From contig NZ_LT717701.1 of the NCBI RefSeq assembly GCF_900157385.1, positions 1,709,772 to 1,773,771 of the forward strand: DNA of 64,000 nucleotides, read 5' to 3'. Source of the stretch: Mycobacterium terramassiliense (GTDB taxonomy: Bacteria; Actinomycetota; Actinomycetes; Mycobacteriales; Mycobacteriaceae). Positions 44,346-52,868 of the stretch are shown here, piece after piece. Each line of letters opens with the position of its first letter. The first letter of the stretch is position 1. The notes under the pieces are model-generated. The model did no database searches and was not told the DNA's origin. It was given only the letters and a program-made list of their open reading frames with translations. The position numbers and the translations under genes are program-made.

Positions 44346-45386
44346 CTAGGGCAGGGGATAGGCGGCAGAGCTGTCGCCGGTGAAGTCGATCGCGGAGTAC
44401 TCGTTGAGCTTGGACAGCCGGTGGTAGGCCTCGATCATGCGCACGGTTCCGGACTTCGACCGCATCACGATCGACTGGGTGGTGCAGCCGCCGGGGTAGT
44501 ACTGGACGCCCTTGAGCAGGTCGCCGTTGGTGACACCGGTGGCGCAGAAGAACACGTTCTCGCCGGACACCAGGTCCTCGGTGGTCAGCACCCGGTCGAC
44601 GTCGTGGCCGGCGTCGATCGCCTTCTGGCGCTCCTCGTCATCCTTGGGGGCCAGCTGCGCCTGGATGGCGCCGCCCATGCACCGGATGGCCGCCGCGGCG
44701 ATGATGCCCTCCGGGGTGCCGCCGATCCCGGCCAGCATGTCGGTGCCCGACAGGTAGCGGCAGGCCGAGATGGCGCCGGCGACGTCGCCGTCGGTGATCA
44801 GCCGGATGCGCGCCCCGGTCGCGCGGACGTCCTCGATCAGCTGCGCGTGCCGCGGCCGGTCCAGGATGCACACCGTCATGTCGCGCACCGACAGCGCCTT
44901 CACCTTCGCGACGGCCTTGATGTTCTCGGCGATCGGCGCGGTGATGTCGAGCACGTCGGCGGCCTCGGGTCCGACGGCGATCTTGTTCATGTAGAACACC
45001 GCCGACGGGTCGAACATCGCGCCCCGGTCGGCGACCGCGAGCACGGAAATGGCGTTGGGCATGCCCTTGCTCATCAGCGTGGTGCCGTCGATCGGGTCGA
45101 CCGCGAAGTCGCACTCCGGGCCGTCGCCGTTGCCGACCTCCTCGCCGTTGTAGAGCATCGGCGCGTGGTCCTTTTCGCCCTCGCCGATGACCACCACGCC
45201 GCGCATCGACACCGTGTTGACCAGTTCGCGCATCGCGTCGACGGCCGCGCCGTCGCCGCCCTCCTTGTCGCCGCGGCCCACCCAGCGGCCCGCAGCCATG
45301 GCGCCGGCCTCGGTGACGCGAACCAGTTCCAGGGCCAGGTTGCGGTCCGGCGCTTCGCCGCGCGACCGTGGCTGCGATGCTGTCAT
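44346..45386 (-). CDS. glpX: Fructose-1,6-bisphosphatase class II
   Basis: 346-residue GlpX-type FBPase, the gluconeogenic phosphatase of mycobacteria. Motifs: VVVIGEGEKDHAPML (metal binding), CDFAVDPIDGTTLMSKGMPN, and LAGIGGTPEGIIAAAAIRCM. The ATG at 45386 gives the natural N-terminus (LALELVRVTEAGAMAAGRWV); the frame is open further upstream but overlaps the divergent gene. No clear Shine-Dalgarno is visible; a CAATCT hexamer 6 bases before the ATG suggests a leaderless transcript. Confidence 0.95.
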   Translation of the reverse strand: MTASQPRSRGEAPDRNLALELVRVTEAGAMAAGRWVGRGDKEGGDGAAVDAMRELVNTVSMRGVVVIGEGEKDHAPMLYNGEEVGNGDGPECDFAVDPIDGTTLMSKGMPNAISVLAVADRGAMFDPSAVFYMNKIAVGPEAADVLDITAPIAENIKAVAKVKALSVRDMTVCILDRPRHAQLIEDVRATGARIRLITDGDVAGAISACRYLSGTDMLAGIGGTPEGIIAAAAIRCMGGAIQAQLAPKDDEERQKAIDAGHDVDRVLTTEDLVSGENVFFCATGVTNGDLLKGVQYYPGGCTTQSIVMRSKSGTVRMIEAYHRLSKLNEYSAIDFTGDSSAAYPLP

Positions 45387-45441
45387 GGTTGGAGATTGTC
45401 CCAGAAGGGGATCGGTCTGCGGGAACTGGGATACTCGGGGG

Positions 45442-46116
45442 ATGACCGAGCAGCCGCAGCCGAACGCCGAGGTAGGCGAGCCGGCACCGGCACCCCGGCC
45501 GGCCAAGCCCAGGCTGCTGCAGGACGGTCGCGACATGTTGTGGTCGCTCGTGCCGCTGGTGATCGGGTGCATCGTGCTGGCCGGCCTGGTGGGAATGTGT
45601 TCGTTCCAGCCGGTCGGGACCAACAAAGGGGTGATCCCGGCCTACGACGCGGCCGGGGCCCTGCGGGCCGATGCCCAGACGCTGGGATTCCCCATCCGGC
45701 TGCCCCGGTTACCCGGCGATTGGCACGCCAACTCCGGGGGCCGCGGCGGTATCGAGGGCGGCCGCAAAGACCCCTCGACCGGTCAGCGGCTCAACGCGGC
45801 CACCTCGACCGTGGGCTATATCAGCCCGACGGGTATGTATCTGAGCCTGACCCAGAGCAACGCCGAGGAGGACAGGCTCGTCGGCTCGATCCGCGCGTCG
45901 GCCTATCCGACCGGGACGGCCGACGTCGACGGCACCACCTGGGTCGTCTACCGGGGTGCCGGCCAGAACGACGCCGACGCCGAGCCGGTGTGGACCACCC
46001 GGCTCACCGCTCCGGCCGGGGCCACCCAGATCGCGATCACCGGCGCCGGTAGCGCCGATCAGTTCCGTACGCTGGCGGCGGCGACGCAATCGCAGCCGCC
46101 CCTACCTGCACGTTGA
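45442..46116 (+). CDS. DUF4245 membrane-anchored protein (Rv1100-like)
   Basis: 224 residues: Pro-rich cytosolic start, one transmembrane helix (LVPLVIGCIVLAGLVGMCSF, about residues 36-55), then an external beta-rich domain (VGYISPTGMYLSLTQSN, TTWVVYRGAGQNDADAEP). Actinobacterial family of unknown function. Divergent from glpX with 55 bases between starts, as for Rv1099c/Rv1100. The next gene begins 11 bases downstream. Confidence 0.82.
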   Translation: MTEQPQPNAEVGEPAPAPRPAKPRLLQDGRDMLWSLVPLVIGCIVLAGLVGMCSFQPVGTNKGVIPAYDAAGALRADAQTLGFPIRLPRLPGDWHANSGGRGGIEGGRKDPSTGQRLNAATSTVGYISPTGMYLSLTQSNAEEDRLVGSIRASAYPTGTADVDGTTWVVYRGAGQNDADAEPVWTTRLTAPAGATQIAITGAGSADQFRTLAAATQSQPPLPAR

Positions 46117-46127
46117 AGGGAAGGCAT

Positions 46128-46925
46128 GTGACCGCACCCGAAGCAGACCTGTCCGGATGGTCGGTGGCGCCGTTCAGCGGCGGCGGCTACACCCACGACG
46201 TGTACCGCAAGGGCGCCGGCCCGGGGGTGGTGCTGATCCCCGAGATCCCCGGCATCCATCCCGGTGTGCTGGGCCTGGGTAATCACCTGGTGGACAACGG
46301 CTTCACCGTCGCCATGCCCTCCCTCTTCGGTGAGCCGGGCAAGCCGAAGACGGGTGCCTACATCCTCGGTTCGATCGCGCGGGCCTGTGTCGCAAGGGAA
46401 TTCGCGGCGTTCGCCACCAACAAGCAGCGGCCGGTGTCGTTGTTTTTGCGAGCCCTGGCCCGTGACCTCAACGCGTCGACGCCGGGCAAGGGCGTCGGCG
46501 TCATCGGTCAGTGCTTCACCGGCGGCTTCGCGCTGGCCGCCGCCGTCGACGACAGCGTGCTGGCCCCGGTGCTTTCCCAGCCGTCGGTACCGCTGCCGTT
46601 GGGTCGCACGCGACGCGCCGACCCGGGGCTGAGCGAGGCCGAGCTGGCCACCGTCGCCGATCGTTGCGCCAACGACGGCCTGTGCGCGATGGGCCTGCGG
46701 TTCAGCGAGGACACCGTCTTGCCGCGGGAACGGTTCGCGACGCTCAAGGCGCGGCTCGGCGACGCGTTCGAGGTCATCGAGATCGACTCGGGTCCCGGCA
46801 ACGCGGGGGGCTTCGCCAAGGGCGCGCATTCGGTGCTGACCGACGAGGTCCGCGAAGTCGACGGGCAACCCGCTTATGAGGCCCGCAAACGGGTAGTTCA
46901 GTTCCTCACCGAGCGGCTCAGTTAG
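46128..46925 (+). CDS. Dienelactone hydrolase family protein
   Basis: 265-residue alpha/beta-hydrolase of the dienelactone hydrolase family. The nucleophile elbow is GVIGQCFTGGFALAAAV, with Cys as nucleophile as in true DLH enzymes, and the C-terminal His is in FAKGAHSVLTDEV. GTG start at 46128 after GAAGGGAAGG; an in-frame TTG at 46113 precedes it but overlaps the previous stop. The carboxylesterase gene follows 13 bases later. The substrate (lactone or ester) is unknown. Not in the H37Rv order as I remember it. Confidence 0.85.
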   Translation: MTAPEADLSGWSVAPFSGGGYTHDVYRKGAGPGVVLIPEIPGIHPGVLGLGNHLVDNGFTVAMPSLFGEPGKPKTGAYILGSIARACVAREFAAFATNKQRPVSLFLRALARDLNASTPGKGVGVIGQCFTGGFALAAAVDDSVLAPVLSQPSVPLPLGRTRRADPGLSEAELATVADRCANDGLCAMGLRFSEDTVLPRERFATLKARLGDAFEVIEIDSGPGNAGGFAKGAHSVLTDEVREVDGQPAYEARKRVVQFLTERLS

Positions 46926-46938
46926 GAAGTTCGAGATC

Positions 46939-48474
46939 ATGGCGACCGACTACCGCGTGGTCGAAACCACCCACGGCCCGGTCCGGGGCGCTGACGACGG
47001 CGAGGTCAGGACCTGGAAGGGCATCCGCTACGCCGCGCCGCCCGTCGGCGACCTGCGGTTCCGGCGACCGGAGCCCCCGAAGCGCTGGGCGGAGGTCGCC
47101 GACGCCACGTCCTACGGCCCGGCCTGCCCGCAACCCGCCTTTCCCAACATGCCGCTGGATCTCGGTGCGCCGCAGGGCGAAGACTGCCTGAGCCTGAACG
47201 TCTTCGCCCCGGGAGCCACCGCGCCCGGGGACGGCAAACCGGTGATGGTGTGGCTGCACGGCGGCGCCTACGTGCTGGGGTCGGCCAGCCAGCCGCTCTA
47301 CGACGCGCGGCGCCTGGTCGCCGGCGGCGACGTTGTCGTGGTGACGGTCAACTATCGGCTTGGGGCGCTGGGCTTTCTCGACCTGTCGTGCCTGAACACG
47401 GCGCGGCGCCGCTTCGACTCGAACATCGGGCTGCACGACGTGCTGGCGGCGTTGCACTGGGTGCGCGACAACATCGCGGCGTTCGGGGGTGATCCCCAAA
47501 GGGTCACGCTGTTCGGCGAATCCGCCGGCGCGGGAATCGTGACGACGCTGCTGGCCACCCCCGCGGCCGAGGGCGTGTTCGCCGGTGCGATCGCCCAAAG
47601 CTCGCCGGCCACATCGGTTTACGATCGCGGCCGGGCCGAGCGCGTCGCCGTGAGCTTCCTCCACAAGCTCGGAGTCGACCCCGCGACGTTGCCCGATGCC
47701 CCGATCGCGGCGATCCTGGCCGCGTCGCAGCGGGTGTTCGACGAAGTGCCCGTGCGCAATCCGGGCACGCTCGCGTTCGTCCCGATCGTCGACGGTGACC
47801 TGCTGCACGACTACCCGGTCAAGGTGGCGCAGGAGGGTCGCTCGCACCCGGTTCCGTTGATCATCGGCACCAACAAGCATGAGGCGGCGCTGTTCCGGCT
47901 GATGCGCTCGCCGCTGATGCCGATCACCCCGCACGCGATCACGTCGATGTTCACCCAGATCGCCGCCGAACAGCCCGACCTGCAATTGCCCAGCCAGGAG
48001 CAGATCGTGTCGGCGTACTCCGGATTACGGCGCAAGGCAAGGTTTTTGAGCATCGCGACCGACGTCGGCTTCCGGATGCCGTCGGTGTGGCTGGCCGAGG
48101 GGCACAGCAGCGTGGCGCCGGTTTACCTGTACCGGTTCGACTACTCGACCCCGTTACTGAAGCTGCTGCTGGTCAACGCGGCCCATGCCACCGAATTGCC
48201 TTACATCTGGGGCAATCTCGGGGCGCCGAAGGACCCGACCCTCAAGCTCGGCGGCGCCAAGACCGCCAAGGCGGTCTCGAAACGGGTGCGCACCAGGTGG
48301 GTCAACTTCGCCACCCACGGCAAACCCGAGGGCCCGGACGGTGAGCCGGACTGGACGCCCTACCAGGAGGCCGATCGCGCCTGCCTGCTCATCGACAAGC
48401 GCGACGCGATCGTCAACGACGTCGACGCACCCATCCGCGCGGCGTGGGGCACCCAGATGGTGAGCTTCCGCTGA
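46939..48474 (+). CDS. Type-B carboxylesterase (para-nitrobenzyl esterase family), full length
   Basis: 511-residue carboxylesterase. HGGAYVLGSASQPLYD is the oxyanion region, RVTLFGESAGAGIVTTLL holds the Ser nucleophile (about residue 195), TNKHEAALFRLM probably the acidic residue, and AAHATELPYIWGN the His. The protein is intact. In M. tuberculosis H37Rv the corresponding locus is, as I recall, split into two fragments (Rv1104 and Rv1105), so this represents the ancestral state. Co-directional with the dienelactone hydrolase gene 13 bases upstream. Confidence 0.88.
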   Translation: MATDYRVVETTHGPVRGADDGEVRTWKGIRYAAPPVGDLRFRRPEPPKRWAEVADATSYGPACPQPAFPNMPLDLGAPQGEDCLSLNVFAPGATAPGDGKPVMVWLHGGAYVLGSASQPLYDARRLVAGGDVVVVTVNYRLGALGFLDLSCLNTARRRFDSNIGLHDVLAALHWVRDNIAAFGGDPQRVTLFGESAGAGIVTTLLATPAAEGVFAGAIAQSSPATSVYDRGRAERVAVSFLHKLGVDPATLPDAPIAAILAASQRVFDEVPVRNPGTLAFVPIVDGDLLHDYPVKVAQEGRSHPVPLIIGTNKHEAALFRLMRSPLMPITPHAITSMFTQIAAEQPDLQLPSQEQIVSAYSGLRRKARFLSIATDVGFRMPSVWLAEGHSSVAPVYLYRFDYSTPLLKLLLVNAAHATELPYIWGNLGAPKDPTLKLGGAKTAKAVSKRVRTRWVNFATHGKPEGPDGEPDWTPYQEADRACLLIDKRDAIVNDVDAPIRAAWGTQMVSFR

Positions 48475-48571
48475 GCTTCCGCTAGTGCTGGCGGCTTGTC
48501 ATCGAGATTGACGCTGCCGCGAAGAATCGCGAGTGAGTCGCGCGCTAACGTCGATTTCGACGCGCAAGGTG

Positions 48572-49654
48572 CTACCCGCCCGCCGCCGCGGCCTTACTTT
48601 TCATCTGCTGGAACAGATCCACGTAGTACGGCAGGCATTCGGACATCGCCTTGTCGGTGGTGAACAGCGGCTCATAGCCGAGGTCGCGGCGCGCCTTGTC
48701 GATCGAGAAGTAGTTGTCCAGATACAGCCGCTCGACGGCCAGCGGCTCGAGCAAAGGCGCCGGTATCCCGAACCGGAAATGCATGCGCTGCCAGCCGGCC
48801 ATCGCTGCGCGGACCAGTGGGCCGTTGACCCGCACCCGCGGCCAGTTCACCCCGCAGGCCTCCACCACCGGCCGGGCGAACTCGAACATGTTGATCGGGT
48901 CGGCGTCGTTGATGAAGTACGCCTGACCGGGCGCGGTTCCGCCGGGCACCAGGTGCTGGGCCGCCAGGATGAATCCGTGAATCAGGTTGTGCACGTAGGA
49001 GTTATCCAGCCGGGCCGACTTGCGGCCGATCAGCACCTTGACGTGACCGGCGATCACGCTTTCGAAGAGCCTGCGAAACATCGTCTGGTCGCCGCGGCCC
49101 CAGATGCCGCTGGGCCGGATCGCGCACGTCAGCATGTCGCTGACGCCGTTCTGGCTCAGGACGAATCGCTCGGCGACCACCTTGGTCTCGGTGTAGAGGT
49201 CGTTGAACCTGTCGGTGTAGGGGAGCGTCTCGTCGCCGCCGGCGATGTTCTGCCCGCCCATCACCACGCTGTTGGACGAGGTGTAGACGAACCGCTTCAC
49301 TCCGGCCGCCTGCCCCGCGTGCACCAGGTTCTCGGTGCCACCGACGTTGACGGCGAAGCTGCGCTGACGGTATTCGTCGCTGACCGACGCCCCGCCCATC
49401 AGCTCGATGAGCGCGGCGGTGTGGAAGACCGTGTCGATGCCGTCCACCGCCGCCGCGCAGACGCCCGCGTCGGTGATGTCGCCCTGCAGGACCTCCAGGT
49501 GGGGGTGCTTGGGGAGCGGAAAGGGGGCGCGGTCGAAGGACCGCACCTGGTATCCGCGGTCGAGCAAGGTGGTCACCAGGTTGGCGCCGACAAATCCCGA
49601 GCCGCCGGTGACCAAAACGCGGCCCAGTTCGGTTGTCAGTGATGCATCACCCAT
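48572..49654 (-). CDS. 3-beta-hydroxysteroid dehydrogenase/isomerase family (Rv1106c-like)
   Basis: 360-residue extended SDR. The NAD motif GRVLVTGGSGFVGANLVTTL is at the N-terminus and the catalytic YTETK (Tyr and Lys) at about residue 152-156, with VYTSSNSVVMGG supplying the Ser. M. tuberculosis Rv1106c oxidises 3-beta-hydroxysteroids such as cholesterol to cholest-4-en-3-one; the same is expected by orthology. Start at ATG 49654, with TATGCT 9 bases upstream; the frame remains open beyond this. The short interval before the esterase gene holds only imperfect inverted repeats. Confidence 0.9.
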   Translation of the reverse strand: MGDASLTTELGRVLVTGGSGFVGANLVTTLLDRGYQVRSFDRAPFPLPKHPHLEVLQGDITDAGVCAAAVDGIDTVFHTAALIELMGGASVSDEYRQRSFAVNVGGTENLVHAGQAAGVKRFVYTSSNSVVMGGQNIAGGDETLPYTDRFNDLYTETKVVAERFVLSQNGVSDMLTCAIRPSGIWGRGDQTMFRRLFESVIAGHVKVLIGRKSARLDNSYVHNLIHGFILAAQHLVPGGTAPGQAYFINDADPINMFEFARPVVEACGVNWPRVRVNGPLVRAAMAGWQRMHFRFGIPAPLLEPLAVERLYLDNYFSIDKARRDLGYEPLFTTDKAMSECLPYYVDLFQQMKSKAAAAGG

Positions 49655-49731
49655 AGTTGGCGAAGCATAGCCGAGAAAAACTGGAACCTGTTCCAAAGCT
49701 CCGGAGGCCGGTTGCGCGACACGGCCGGCCC

Positions 49732-49968
49732 TCAGCCTTCTTCCGGTTGGCCCGCCGCGAGCGCGTCCTCGATCCGCTGACGGGCGCCAGCTAAGTGCTG
49801 TTCGCACCGTTTCGCGAGTTCCTCGCCTCTTTCCCATAGCTTCAGCGACGCATCCAGGTCCAAGCCGCCCTGCTCGAGCAGCCGCACCACTTCGATCAGC
49901 TCGTCCCGGCAGGCTTCGTACCCAAGCTGACTAACGGGCGTAATCGGCTGCTCCTCGTTAGGGGCCAT
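49732..49968 (-). CDS. xseB: Exodeoxyribonuclease VII small subunit
   Basis: 78-residue XseB; helical, with the family core GYEACRDELIEVVRLLEQGG, LDLDASLKLWERGEELAKRC and CEQHLAGARQRIEDAL. It partners XseA in degrading single-stranded DNA to oligonucleotides. Its start overlaps the end of xseA by 11 bases. Confidence 0.93.
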   Translation of the reverse strand: MAPNEEQPITPVSQLGYEACRDELIEVVRLLEQGGLDLDASLKLWERGEELAKRCEQHLAGARQRIEDALAAGQPEEG

Positions 49969-51205
49969 CGGTGCCTCCCTCGCTCACGGCCGCCACGGCG
50001 CCGTCGGCCACCCGTACCCGCAGCCGCGTGCCCGGGGGCGCGTCGTCGACCGAGCGCAGCACCGTGGCCGGTCCGGCATCGGGAACCGCCTGCACCACGG
50101 CGTAGCCGCGGGCCAAGGTGGCCGCGGGGCCCAGCGTGGCCAGCCGCGCGCTCAGGTGGCCGACGCGGTCGGTCTCCGCGGCGACCAGCCGCCGGATGTC
50201 GCGGCGCACCGCCGAGCGCGCGCGGTGGATTTCGTCGGCCCGCGCGCTCAGGGCCGACAGCGGTTCGGCCAGCACCGGCCGGCTGCGCAGCTGCGTCAGG
50301 GCGCGCTGCTCGCGCGACACCCAGCTGCGCAGCGCCTGGGCGCTGCGCCGGCGCAAATCGTCGATGAGCCGCTGCTCGGCGGCGGTGTCGGGCACCACCT
50401 TTTTGGCGGCGTCGGTGGGAGTGGCGGCGCGCAGGTCGGCGACCAGATCGCACAGCGGGTTGTCGGGTTCGTGGCCCACCGCGCTGATGACGGGGGTGCG
50501 GCACGCCGCGATTGCGCGGCACAGGGTTTCGTCGGAGAACGGCAGCAGGTCCTCGACGCTTCCGCCGCCGCGGGCCAGCACGATCACATCGACCTCGGGG
50601 TCGCGGTCGAGTTCACGCAGCGCCTCGACGATCTGCGCGACCGCGTTGGGCCCCTGCACGGCGGTGTTGCGCACGGCGAAACGAACCGCGGGCCAGCGGG
50701 CGCCCGCCACCGTCGTCACGTCGTGTTCGGCGGCGCTGGCCCGCCCGGTGATCAGCCCGATCGTGTTGGGCAGGAAGGGGATTGGCCGCTTGAGCCGCGG
50801 ATCGAACAGACCCTCGGCATCCAGCAGGCGGCGCAGGCGGTCGATGCGCGCCAGCAGCTCGCCGACGCCGACGGCGCGAATCTCGCTGAGCCGCAACGAG
50901 AACGTGCCCCGCCCGGTGTAGAACGAGGGTTTGCCGCAGACCACCACCTGGGTGCCCTCGTCGAGTTTCACCGGCGCGTGGGCCACCAGGTCGCGCGAAC
51001 ACGTCACGGTCAGCGACATGTCCGCGGCCGGGTCCCGCAGCACCATGAACACCGTCTTGGCGTCGGGCCGCATCGTGATCTGGGCCAGCTGGCCCTCGAC
51101 CCAGACGGTGCCCAGCCGGTCGATCCAGCCCGCGACCCGAATCGCCACCGCGCGCACCGGAAACGGGTTCTCCGCGGAGTTCGCGCCGGGATCAGTTCGG
51201 GTCAC
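49958..51205 (-). CDS. xseA: Exodeoxyribonuclease VII large subunit
   Basis: 415-residue XseA. The N-terminal OB-fold has VWVEGQLAQITMRPDAKTVF and the catalytic region contains RPIPFLPNTIGLITGRASAA, VIVLARGGGSVEDLLPFSDE and PVISAVGHEPDNPLCDLVAD. It ends in the coiled-coil segment that binds XseB. GTG start at 51205, whose bases overlap the stop of the Rv1109c-like gene (GTGA). Three-gene operon: Rv1109c-like, xseA, xseB. Confidence 0.94.
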   Translation of the reverse strand: MTRTDPGANSAENPFPVRAVAIRVAGWIDRLGTVWVEGQLAQITMRPDAKTVFMVLRDPAADMSLTVTCSRDLVAHAPVKLDEGTQVVVCGKPSFYTGRGTFSLRLSEIRAVGVGELLARIDRLRRLLDAEGLFDPRLKRPIPFLPNTIGLITGRASAAEHDVTTVAGARWPAVRFAVRNTAVQGPNAVAQIVEALRELDRDPEVDVIVLARGGGSVEDLLPFSDETLCRAIAACRTPVISAVGHEPDNPLCDLVADLRAATPTDAAKKVVPDTAAEQRLIDDLRRRSAQALRSWVSREQRALTQLRSRPVLAEPLSALSARADEIHRARSAVRRDIRRLVAAETDRVGHLSARLATLGPAATLARGYAVVQAVPDAGPATVLRSVDDAPPGTRLRVRVADGAVAAVSEGGTDGP

Positions 51206-51804
51206 TTCGCGTTCGCGCGGGTGATCCTGTTGGCGAGCAGCGTCTGGAACGGAGCGCGGGCCTTGGTGGCCTGCTCGTAGGCCAGCAACGCCTCGAGTTC
51301 GTCGACGCTCAACGACTGCAGCCGGGCCCGCAGTTGGGCCAGCGTCAGGCTCGCGTAATTGAGTTCGGCCACCACCGCCGGTTCGGGCGCAGCCGTCTTC
51401 GCGGCCGCGGCCTTGGATTGCCGGGAAGGTTTGACGAGTGCGCTGGCGTCCTCGTGCGCTTCGGCGACCGAGTACAGCGCGAATCGTCCCTCGGCCCTGC
51501 GCTCGCCGTCGCCGCCTTCCGGCGCGGCGGCACTGGCCCCGTCGATCGCGTCATCGGGGACGTCTTCGTCGAAGGTCGCCCACTCCGGCTTCTCGTCCCT
51601 GGGCGGAAAGATCGACTCCAGGGTGCTGTCGCCCTTGATCACCAGCTCGGCCAGGTTTTGCTGAAACCGCATCACCAGGTGAGCCGCGGTGCTGACAACC
51701 GTCATGGGATACATCAGGATCGTCTTCGGCAGCTTCATCGTCTCCTCGACGGCGACCGTCGCCGCGCCGACTATCAGCCGAACTCCATACGGTGCAGTAG
51801 CCAT
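51202..51804 (-). CDS. Lipid-droplet-associated family protein (Rv1109c-like)
   Basis: 200 residues. The N-terminus (RLIVGAATVAVEETMKLPKT, then ILMYPMTVVSTAAHLVMRFQ) is amphipathic or hydrophobic. A long acidic/Ala-rich middle follows, and the C-terminal helix-rich region (LTLAQLRARLQSLSVDELEA) resembles the end of short repeat-binding proteins. The family is annotated as lipid-droplet-associated in mycobacterial databases as I recall. It is the first gene of the xseAB operon and overlaps the xseA start by 4 bases. Confidence 0.8.
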   Translation of the reverse strand: MATAPYGVRLIVGAATVAVEETMKLPKTILMYPMTVVSTAAHLVMRFQQNLAELVIKGDSTLESIFPPRDEKPEWATFDEDVPDDAIDGASAAAPEGGDGERRAEGRFALYSVAEAHEDASALVKPSRQSKAAAAKTAAPEPAVVAELNYASLTLAQLRARLQSLSVDELEALLAYEQATKARAPFQTLLANRITRANAK

Positions 51805-51856
51805 GCGTCCAAGACTGCCTTAACCTGCGGCCAACTCCAAGCCCGCCGCCGGCCGG

Positions 51857-51862
51857 TACCCT
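51857..51862 (+). promoter_or_regulatory. Candidate -10 element of a leaderless ispH promoter
   Basis: TACCCT (TANNNT) ends 7 bases before the ATG at 51870; no ribosome-binding site is seen. Confidence 0.45.
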
Positions 51863-51869
51863 CAGTGTC

Positions 51870-52868
51870 ATGCCGCCGACTGTTGACATGGGAATTCCCG
51901 GCGCAGCCAGCTCGGTAGCCAACGACCCAGCCCGCAGGAGGGTGCTCCTGGCGGAGCCGCGTGGCTACTGCGCGGGGGTGGACCGGGCCGTCGAGACGGT
52001 GGAGCGCGCCCTGGAAAAGCACGGCGCCCCCGTCTACGTGCGCCACGAGATCGTGCACAACCGGCACGTGGTCGACACGCTGGAAAAGGCCGGGGCCGTC
52101 TTCGTCCAGGAGACCGACGAGGTCCCCGAGGGGGCCATCGTGGTGTTCTCCGCGCACGGCGTCGCGCCGACCGTCTACGCCGCAGCCGCCGAACGCAACC
52201 TGCACACCATCGACGCCACCTGCCCCCTGGTGACCAAGGTGCACAACGAAGCCAAGCGGTTCGCCAGGGACGACTACGACATCCTGCTGATCGGGCACGA
52301 GGGTCACGAGGAAGTCATCGGGACCGCGGGAGAGGCGCCCGAGCACGTGCAGCTGGTCGACGGGGTCGCCGCGGTCGCAAAGGTGACGGTCCGCGACGAG
52401 AACAAGGTGGTCTGGCTGTCGCAGACCACGCTTTCGGTCGACGAGACGATGGAAATCGTCGAGCGGCTGCGGCAGCGTTTCCCGAATCTGCAGGACCCGC
52501 CCAGCGACGACATTTGCTACGCGACCCAGAACCGGCAGGTCGCGGTGAAGGCGATGGCGCCGGAATGCGAGCTGGTGATCGTCGTCGGATCCCGCAACTC
52601 GTCGAATTCGGTGCGGTTGGTCGAGGTGGCGCTCGGCGGTGGAGCCGCCGCCGCCCACCTGGTCGACTGGGCCGACGACATCGACCCGGCGTGGTTGGAG
52701 GGCGTCACGACGGTGGGCGTCACCTCCGGCGCGTCGGTCCCCGAGGTGCTGGTGCGGGGTGTGCTGGAGCGCCTGGCCGAATGCGGCTTCGAGGTGGTGC
52801 AGCCGGTGACGACGGCCCAGGAAACCCTGGTGTTCGCGCTGCCCCGCGAAATCCGGTCGGCCCGCTAG
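51870..52868 (+). CDS. ispH: 4-hydroxy-3-methylbut-2-enyl diphosphate reductase
   Basis: 332-residue IspH (LytB), last enzyme of the MEP isoprenoid pathway, making IPP and DMAPP with a [4Fe-4S] cluster. The three cluster Cys are in PRGYCAGVDRAVE, IDATCPLVTKVH and DDICYATQNRQ. Substrate His residues are in HEIVHNRH and IGHEGHEEVIGT. Counterpart of lytB2 (Rv1110). Its stop overlaps the convergent Rv1111c-like gene by 4 bases (CTAG). Confidence 0.95.
   Translation: MPPTVDMGIPGAASSVANDPARRRVLLAEPRGYCAGVDRAVETVERALEKHGAPVYVRHEIVHNRHVVDTLEKAGAVFVQETDEVPEGAIVVFSAHGVAPTVYAAAAERNLHTIDATCPLVTKVHNEAKRFARDDYDILLIGHEGHEEVIGTAGEAPEHVQLVDGVAAVAKVTVRDENKVVWLSQTTLSVDETMEIVERLRQRFPNLQDPPSDDICYATQNRQVAVKAMAPECELVIVVGSRNSSNSVRLVEVALGGGAAAAHLVDWADDIDPAWLEGVTTVGVTSGASVPEVLVRGVLERLAECGFEVVQPVTTAQETLVFALPREIRSAR

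Noticed and set aside
48475..48571. Inverted repeats between the carboxylesterase and 3-beta-HSD genes as a terminator
   Set aside because: The pairing is imperfect and short and there is no T tract on either strand; too weak to call.
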